From a virus, in IMG/VR virus record IMGVR_UViG_3300038701_001640, positions 1-35,445 of that record: DNA of 35,445 nucleotides; one strand, written 5' to 3'. This document shows positions 30,850 to 35,445 of this stretch, piece after piece. The stretch's first letter is position 1. Each line of letters opens with the position of its first letter. The translations under genes were made by a program, and so were the position numbers. The notes under the pieces are model-generated. The model had not been told where the DNA came from. It worked only from the letters and a program-made list of their open reading frames with translations, and made no database searches.

Positions 30850-32376
30850 ATGAAACACATTTTTAAAAGTCTGGCGGCACTGATCGCCATTTTCTCAATT
30901 TCTGGTTGTTCACCAGAGATTCCCAAAGAGATACGCAAAGAACACCGCGAGTTTATCGAATGGCGGGAAAACACCACCGACAGATCCACGCCGGACGTGC
31001 AACTGCCACCAATTGAAACCGTCCCCGTCCAGCCTGCAGCCAGATCATTGGCAGCCGGCAACGTGGGTTATGATTTCCTAGAGGTAGACGAGGTGGTGGA
31101 CGTTATCAGGTCAAAGGCTACCCGGCCCGTCGAAGTGTTCGTATTTGACACCGGAGAACCAGATCACCCGGCCTTGGCCGAAATCATTAGAGGATCGAAA
31201 AGTTACACCGGAGAGCCAACCATTGATCGCCAGGGGCACAGCACGCACGTTGCCGGGACCATTGGTGGCGCGCATAATGGATCCCGAAAGGTTGGCATTG
31301 CTACCGTATTGCGCGAAATGGGGTTGATCCACATTAGGCCATATAAGGTGCTGACCAATGCCGGATCGGGGAGTTATAGCCAGATTACACGCGGCATATA
31401 CGACGCTAACGACGTGGCCCGGCAATTGATCGCCGACGGCCATTTTGTCGTTTACAATTTTTCCCTTGGTGGCCCGTCCTCCAATTCAGCGATGGACGCG
31501 GCACTAAAGGAGGCGCAGGAAATAGGGGTACTCGTTGTGGCCGCAAATGGCAATAGTGGCTCAACGCGGATTAAATACCCCGGATCCAGCAAGTACACGC
31601 AAGGAATCGCCGCCATTGATCGATCAGGGAACCACGCCTATTTTAGCGACGCCGGGCCCCAAACCGTTTGGGCCATGCCTGGCGTTGGCATCTATTCCAC
31701 CTACCTGGACGGGCGACACGCCGAATTGAACGGAACGAGCATGGCAACACCCCACGCCGCCGCCGTAGCGTCTATTATAGGAAGCGTATACCCGGAGGCG
31801 ACCGCCAGCGAAGTACGCCAACACATGATCGACCACGCCACCGATTTGGGGCCCCGCGGACGCGACGATAAGTTTGGATTTGGAGTGCCAAAGCTAACCG
31901 ATGTATTGAGCGACCAGCCGGACGACACGCCAGACGATCCCGGCGACCCGGACCAGCCTAACCAGCCGGAGGACCCCGAAATGGACGAGCGCACCCATAC
32001 CTTTGTTTTGCCGGCAGAGTATACCGTCTATTGGCGCACACGAGCAAAGAGCGATTTGGACCGCCTATTGGTGAAGGTCACCGTTTCGGCAGAGCATAGA
32101 ACGTCGCTAGTCAAAGCCTCCAATCAGGTAACCCAAACGGCCGCCGAATTTTTCACCCGGCGCGGTCTAATCCTAACCGATGGCTCCGACGAAGCCGACG
32201 CCGCATTTTGGGCCGTGCGTTTTTTCGACGTCGTAAACAAAGCCGAAAACATGGCCATTGTGCGCATATCGTACAAAGTGGGCGGCAACTGGTTGTGTCT
32301 TGACCAGTTCGACCGTCTGCCAGCATCGAATAAAAAGCCAGACAGGCACCACGGCAACATTACGTTTGCCTGGTAG
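30850..32376 (+). CDS. Lipoprotein subtilisin-like serine protease (S8)
   Basis: A 508-residue protein. The signal peptide ends in a lipobox ISGC (Cys20), so it is probably lipid-anchored outside the inner membrane. The S8 triad is intact: Asp100 (VFDTGEP), His130 (GHSTHVAGT) and Ser297 (NGTSMATPHAA), with Asn235 (AANGNSG) for the oxyanion hole. A Pro/Asp-rich linker at about 356-377 joins a C-terminal domain of about 130 residues that I do not recognise. ATG 30850 follows ATTAAACCCCACACC. Extracellular proteases are rare in phages; it may cleave surface proteins (inference). Confidence 0.9.
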   Translation: MKHIFKSLAALIAIFSISGCSPEIPKEIRKEHREFIEWRENTTDRSTPDVQLPPIETVPVQPAARSLAAGNVGYDFLEVDEVVDVIRSKATRPVEVFVFDTGEPDHPALAEIIRGSKSYTGEPTIDRQGHSTHVAGTIGGAHNGSRKVGIATVLREMGLIHIRPYKVLTNAGSGSYSQITRGIYDANDVARQLIADGHFVVYNFSLGGPSSNSAMDAALKEAQEIGVLVVAANGNSGSTRIKYPGSSKYTQGIAAIDRSGNHAYFSDAGPQTVWAMPGVGIYSTYLDGRHAELNGTSMATPHAAAVASIIGSVYPEATASEVRQHMIDHATDLGPRGRDDKFGFGVPKLTDVLSDQPDDTPDDPGDPDQPNQPEDPEMDERTHTFVLPAEYTVYWRTRAKSDLDRLLVKVTVSAEHRTSLVKASNQVTQTAAEFFTRRGLILTDGSDEADAAFWAVRFFDVVNKAENMAIVRISYKVGGNWLCLDQFDRLPASNKKPDRHHGNITFAW

Positions 32377-32423
32377 GGTAGGGAAAAGGACGTTGTTGTT
32401 AGTATACGTTTGATGTTGATTTG

Positions 32424-32454
32424 ACCATCGCCAAAAGAGGCGGTGGTTTTTTTT
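32424..32454 (+). terminator. Terminator after subtilase gene
   Basis: ACCATCGCC (32424-32432) pairs with GGCGGTGGT (32439-32447, one G-U), 6-nt loop, eight T (32447-32454). Confidence 0.88.
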
Positions 32455-32503
32455 ACCCACTCAAATTAAATACGCAAACGTGTAACCTTCAACACTTAAA
32501 AAC

Positions 32504-32534
32504 TTGCGTTGTGTTACGCAAATGCGTATATTTA
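32504..32534 (+). promoter_or_regulatory. Promoter with overlapping operator-like repeat
   Basis: TTG (32504-32506), 20-nt spacer, TATATTTA (32527-32534), 33 nt before ATG 32568. TTGCGT (32504-32509) and ACGCAA (32516-32521) form an inverted repeat inside the promoter, and TACGCAAA occurs at 32471-32478 and 32515-32522. The XRE protein at the end of this operon is a natural candidate to bind. Confidence 0.6.
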
Positions 32535-32567
32535 CATCATAATCATTCACACAAAATCACGGTAATT

Positions 32568-32840
32568 ATGACGAGCGATACAACAGCACTTTTTTTAGCA
32601 GACGAAGCCCGCGCCAAAAAGGAGGCCCTTTTTATATGGAGAGAACATTATGGAGCTCCTACATGGTATCACAAGGGAAATTTCACAGACTATTCAGAAA
32701 AATCACTAGAGTACAATGACGCAATAAAAGAAAGAAACGGACGCTGCTTCATTCCTAAGTCACAAGTATTCATTGGAGACAACTATGTGCTGGTGCCAGA
32801 TTGGATTCACGAAAAGCTAAGACAATCAAGTTCATACTAA
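32568..32840 (+). CDS. Hypothetical protein, first of XRE-linked unit
   Basis: A 90-residue protein (MTSDTTALFLADEARAKKEA, FIWREHYGAPTWYHKGNF, VFIGDNYVLVPDWIHEKL). No family recognised. I chose ATG 32568, downstream of the promoter; a longer reading from 32421 would begin inside the terminator hairpin. It is AT-richer than the core genes. The start context TAATTATGAC is shared with the next gene. Confidence 0.62.
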   Translation: MTSDTTALFLADEARAKKEALFIWREHYGAPTWYHKGNFTDYSEKSLEYNDAIKERNGRCFIPKSQVFIGDNYVLVPDWIHEKLRQSSSY

Positions 32841-32842
32841 TT

Positions 32843-33226
32843 ATGACACCAATACCAAGTACCGCCGAACAATTTTACCTTAGATTCACGATGTCCCCCG
32901 CGGACGATATGAAATATAAAAGGTCGCTCTGGATAACATGGCAGCGCGAAAAACCCGATCCTCATTCTAATGTCGATCCTGAATGGAACGCCGAATACGA
33001 ATGCTGGTGTTTTCCACACAAGGGGCTTTCCGGGCACCGACTCGAAGCTCATACGCTTGAAGAGGCTATCGAAGAAGTCAAACAAGGCCGTTGGTTCGGG
33101 AATACTAAATACGATTCTTGGGCCATTTTCGCTGGTGATTGTGCCAGCGAAGAATATGGGCTATATACGCCAGAAGGTCACGACTTCACGCCGATCCAAT
33201 TAATGCATTTTGAAAAAGTAGACTAA
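32843..33226 (+). CDS. Hypothetical protein, partner of XRE regulator
   Basis: A 127-residue, Trp-rich protein (SLWITWQREKPDPHSN, EYECWCFPHKGLSGHRLEAH, KYDSWAIFAGDCASEEYGLY). No family recognised. It starts 2 nt after the previous gene (TAATTATGAC) and its stop overlaps the XRE start as TAATG. Close coupling to a regulator in a unit with its own promoter and terminator raises a toxin-antitoxin possibility, without other evidence. Confidence 0.65.
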   Translation: MTPIPSTAEQFYLRFTMSPADDMKYKRSLWITWQREKPDPHSNVDPEWNAEYECWCFPHKGLSGHRLEAHTLEEAIEEVKQGRWFGNTKYDSWAIFAGDCASEEYGLYTPEGHDFTPIQLMHFEKVD

Positions 33227-33507
33227 TGCCAAAACAATACACCTTACGCGAATACCGAAAATATTTGGGCCTGACCCAAGACGAACTAGCCGAAAGGCTA
33301 GAAACCGCAAAGGCTCGAATCAGCGAGTACGAAACAGGGGTAAGAACCCCAAGCGTACCAACCCTGATTGAGTACGCCGAAAAACTAAGGGTCCAAGTCG
33401 TCCTCAAACCAGGGCACAAAGGGTTCTGGTTTACCGAGGATGAACCGCTTAAAGAGATGACAGACGACGAATACGCTGAATACATAGACAGCATTCCAGA
33501 CCTTTAA
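33226..33507 (+). CDS. XRE-family HTH regulator
   Basis: A 93-residue protein. Residues 7-57 form a clear XRE helix-turn-helix (YLGLTQDELAERLETAKARI, SEYETGVRTPSVPTLIEYAE). The C-terminal part is acidic (EPLKEMTDDEYAEYIDSI). Likely autoregulates its operon through the repeats at 32471-32522 and could be an antitoxin or immunity regulator. Confidence 0.85.
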   Translation: MPKQYTLREYRKYLGLTQDELAERLETAKARISEYETGVRTPSVPTLIEYAEKLRVQVVLKPGHKGFWFTEDEPLKEMTDDEYAEYIDSIPDL

Positions 33508-33515
33508 AAACCACC

Positions 33516-33549
33516 AAAATGCGTCCCAATCCCGGAGCGCATTTTTTTT
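33516..33549 (+). terminator. Terminator after XRE gene
   Basis: AAAATGCG-TCC (33516-33526) pairs with GGA-GCGCATTTT (33534-33545) with one bulge, followed by eight T (33542-33549). Confidence 0.85.
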
Positions 33550-33555
33550 ATTCCG

Positions 33556-33563
33556 TATATTCG
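33556..33563 (+). promoter_or_regulatory. Possible -7 element
   Basis: TATATTCG, identical to the -7 element at 28034-28041, and the flanking GTATATTCGTA is shared. No TTG at the expected -33 spacing. It would serve the gene at 33602. Confidence 0.35.
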
Positions 33564-33601
33564 TATAAATTAGGAATAATTAAGAATTTCAATCACAAAG
33601 C

Positions 33602-34198
33602 ATGGTTAGACTATACGCTAACGGTAAGGAGATAGATACAAACGAGTTTGCCCACATGAACACCCACGCAATGAATACGCGTGGAGCATTCATCCTTAAA
33701 GGCAAAGCCATACCCAAAATCGGGGACGTGGTGCGCGTGGAGCCATACTTTAAACATTCACATCACAAGTACGCGAAAGTGCACCGGGTCAATGAGCGAG
33801 GCGTACCAACCAAACTCCAGCTACCAGACGGCAAGATCATTGCCGTGGTGGGGCTAATCCTGGAGCTCGTCGGATTGATCGAGCGGTTGATATTGGCCGT
33901 CAAATGCCTTTTCAGTAAAGAAGCTAAAAAGGAGCGCGCCGCCATACGTAGAGCGGAGAGCGACACGGTAACCATTAGCACAGGGGAAAAAATACCTCAA
34001 TTTAAAATAGGGGACTGTTTTAAAGGGGCTAATAGTGATTGGGTTTTTCGTATTTCAAAAATACACCAACCTCCATTTAACAAGTCTCTAGATTTTGGAT
34101 ATCGGTTGCTTGTAAAATACAATCAAGATTCTGACTACCAATACTTTTGCCAAATTTCAGAAACAGGACTTAAAGAGCATTACAGGAAAATAGATTAG
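33602..34198 (+). CDS. Hypothetical membrane protein with mosaic composition
   Basis: A 198-residue protein: soluble N-terminal part with conserved-looking GDVVRVEPYFKHSHHKYAKV, one hydrophobic helix at about 79-104 (IIAVVGLILELVGLIERLIL), then a basic segment and a C-terminal domain. Base composition changes sharply to AT-rich from about 34000 onward, suggesting a recombined C-terminal domain. No family recognised. Confidence 0.68.
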   Translation: MVRLYANGKEIDTNEFAHMNTHAMNTRGAFILKGKAIPKIGDVVRVEPYFKHSHHKYAKVHRVNERGVPTKLQLPDGKIIAVVGLILELVGLIERLILAVKCLFSKEAKKERAAIRRAESDTVTISTGEKIPQFKIGDCFKGANSDWVFRISKIHQPPFNKSLDFGYRLLVKYNQDSDYQYFCQISETGLKEHYRKID

Positions 34199-34201
34199 CA
34201 A

Positions 34202-34429
34202 ATGACACCAGAAATAAAGCTATTTGCCGCCATTGCGGTTGTTACCATGGCCGTAATACTCCATCTATTGTTAGGGTGTATTTCGCGCCATGTATTGTTT
34301 AACTGGATGCCACGCCGCCCCGGACAATGGGCGGCCCAATTGGCCGTCGTATTTATGGGCGTGTTGGCATTCCTATTGGTCGCCGTGTCGGTCGCCTGGT
34401 TGGCAATTGTTGGCGATGTAAAGCCGTAG
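34202..34429 (+). CDS. Small two-helix membrane protein
   Basis: A 75-residue protein with two hydrophobic helices (about 7-28 and 43-70) separated by a basic loop (SRHVLFNWMPRRPGQW). Begins 3 nt after the previous gene and ends 3 nt before the HNH gene. Function unknown; holin-like layout, but far from the lysis cassette. Confidence 0.65.
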   Translation: MTPEIKLFAAIAVVTMAVILHLLLGCISRHVLFNWMPRRPGQWAAQLAVVFMGVLAFLLVAVSVAWLAIVGDVKP

Positions 34430-34432
34430 GGT

Positions 34433-34819
34433 ATGCCATACGGACCAAAGAAACGGCACCGAAACAAACGCCCATCAAAAGAGCGTAAGCCGACAGGGAA
34501 CCAGGAGTTCTACCAATCCAAGCCGTGGAAGCTAACCCGCCACCGATGGTTAGCAGCGAATCCCATTTGCCAGGTACACGCACACGCTGGACTATTGGAG
34601 GCTGGCGTTGTGGTCGATCACATCATTGGTATACGCGACGACATAGGTGGAGCCAAACACGACCCGGACAACCTGGCGACCATGTGCAGCGAGTGCCACA
34701 ACTATAAGTCAGGGAAGGAAGCACACAACCCGTATTTGGTCGCATGGGAATACTCACCAACCGGCAAGGTGTGTAAGGATAAAAACAAGCTATTTGAATT
34801 ATTAAGCGAAAGGATTTAA
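34433..34819 (+). CDS. HNH endonuclease
   Basis: A 128-residue protein with a basic N-terminus (KKRHRNKRPSKERK) and an HNH/zinc-hook core: PICQVH (Cys46), VVDHI (Asp62, His63), DPDNLATMCSECHNYKSGK (Asn80, Cys85, Cys88, His89). In many cos phages an HNH protein of this size stimulates terminase cutting and is encoded next to terS. Here it is near the right end, and would lie just upstream of terS at 70 if the ends join. Confidence 0.9.
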   Translation: MPYGPKKRHRNKRPSKERKPTGNQEFYQSKPWKLTRHRWLAANPICQVHAHAGLLEAGVVVDHIIGIRDDIGGAKHDPDNLATMCSECHNYKSGKEAHNPYLVAWEYSPTGKVCKDKNKLFELLSERI

Positions 34820-34834
34820 CAACAAAACAGGGAC

Positions 34835-35092
34835 ATGAAAAAGAAAAAGTTTATAACAGAAATGTGTAAGCTAATCGAAAGTGCTTACAGAAGAGGGTAT
34901 AGTCAAGGGGCATACTTTTCGACAGAAAAAGGAATGACCCACGCTGAAGCGTTGCAATTCAGGCATGAAATTCAAAGAGATAGATACAAGTACGTTTGTC
35001 CACCTCCGCAACGTGGATTTGGGTTTGATAAGCAATGTCAAGAGCAAAGAGAAAGGGAAATATATTTACTAATTCAGAAGCATTTGGATTAG
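34835..35092 (+). CDS. Hypothetical protein, AT-rich
   Basis: An 85-residue basic, helical protein (MCKLIESAYRRGYSQGAYFS, HAEALQFRHEIQRDRYKYV). No family recognised. AT-richer than core genes. Located between HNH and the right end, so it could be a packaging accessory or an unrelated acquired gene. Confidence 0.62.
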   Translation: MKKKKFITEMCKLIESAYRRGYSQGAYFSTEKGMTHAEALQFRHEIQRDRYKYVCPPPQRGFGFDKQCQEQREREIYLLIQKHLD

Positions 35093-35101
35093 TAAATAAA
35101 A

Positions 35102-35136
35102 AGACTTCCTAAAGCGCACCAATCGCCAGGAAGTCT
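35102..35136. terminator. Hairpin with T tract on the minus side
   Basis: Perfect 9-bp stem AGACTTCCT (35102-35110) with AGGAAGTCT (35128-35136), 17-nt loop. The T tract lies on the minus strand, yet the neighbouring genes are on the plus strand, so it may be bidirectional or act as a 3' end stabiliser. Confidence 0.5.
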
Positions 35137-35193
35137 AAACAGAATTAAAATGGATTCAAAAGATAAGTAAATTAAATAATAATACCCACCACT

Positions 35194-35349
35194 ATGAAAA
35201 AAATTAAAATCATTCAATGCAAAACCAAGGTTAGTTTGGAACACGCAGTTCAGAAATTATTATCGGATGGTTGGAACTTAGAAGGTGGTGTATCTGCCTA
35301 TAAAGACGATTGTGATAATGTAATCTACTTGCAAAAGCTGTACTGTTAA
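35194..35349 (+). CDS. 51-residue DUF1737-like protein
   Basis: Starts MKKIKIIQCKTKVSLEHAVQ and contains LLSDGWNLEGGVSAYK near residue 23, the GW-x-x-x-GG pattern of DUF1737-type small proteins. The start is preceded by AATACCCACCACTATG, a variant of the recurring leader. Function unknown. Confidence 0.65.
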   Translation: MKKIKIIQCKTKVSLEHAVQKLLSDGWNLEGGVSAYKDDCDNVIYLQKLYC

Positions 35350-35445
35350 AGACAAAACCACCCATAGGGGGGAGGGTCAAATATATTGGCCGTTCCCCTC
35401 AACATCCCCGCCGCTATTTCTTTCCTCTTTCCCCCCCTTCCTATC
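35350..35445 (+). other. Non-coding right end, possible cos region
   Basis: A 96-nt pyrimidine-rich end without a gene. It contains CCCCGCCGCTA (35406-35416), which also occurs at 6-16. If the ends join, the two copies are 35 bp apart on either side of the junction, just before terS. This is compatible with a terminase-binding or cos region. Confidence 0.45.

Overview
The window looks like one complete, or nearly complete, genome of a temperate tailed phage (siphovirus type, HK97-like head) whose host is probably a member of the Bacteroidota. The host inference rests on several observations. The promoters I can find fit the Bacteroidetes pattern (TTTG or TTG, about 20 nt, then TAnnTTTG or close variants). 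Shine-Dalgarno sites are essentially absent. Signal peptides are followed by Gln, as is common in that phylum. The integrase has the Bacteroidetes-type N-terminal arm domain, and the tail fibre carries VGIGTxxPxxxLHV motifs. Base composition is near 50% GC by eye, with several AT-richer islands. No host chromosome genes are visible at either end.

Layout. 70-9728: packaging and head-to-tail genes in standard order (small and large terminase, portal, S78 protease, major capsid, connectors, tail completion, tail tube, tail chaperones joined by a strong -1 frameshift signal). 9725-17060: tape measure, a second tail-tube paralogue in the Dit position, a large tail-tip protein, then two proteins with signal peptides, the second fibre-like. 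17096-18199: lysis cassette (holin candidate, TIGR02594-type endolysin, EF-hand protein). 18344-18748: a membrane-anchored protein. 18784-21712 runs on the minus strand: Rha-type regulator, small proteins, a four-helix membrane protein with a zinc ribbon, and a ribbon-helix-helix protein. An elaborately folded segment of about 130 nt lies upstream of the Rha operon.

21803-26511: early plus-strand genes, including an HTH regulator, a replication protein with iteron-like repeats inside it, a MazG-like pyrophosphohydrolase, a DnaB helicase and an excisionase-like HTH protein. 26521-27798: tyrosine integrase on the minus strand, with repeats and a dyad upstream. 28066-30032: a conserved phage protein, small membrane proteins, two tRNAs (CAT and TGT) and a VRR-NUC nuclease. 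30100-35349: accessory genes, including a lipoprotein subtilase, a self-contained three-gene unit ending in an XRE regulator, and an HNH endonuclease. If the ends join, HNH lies just upstream of the terminase, as in many cos phages.

Most notable signals: the -1 frameshift module; the folded region at 19697-19826 with a near-perfect 20-bp inverted repeat; the same 19-bp dyad TTACCC-N7-GGGTAA in both the early and the integrase control regions; a recurring TAAACCCC element just upstream of many start codons; the surface subtilase; and secreted proteins embedded in the tail module.
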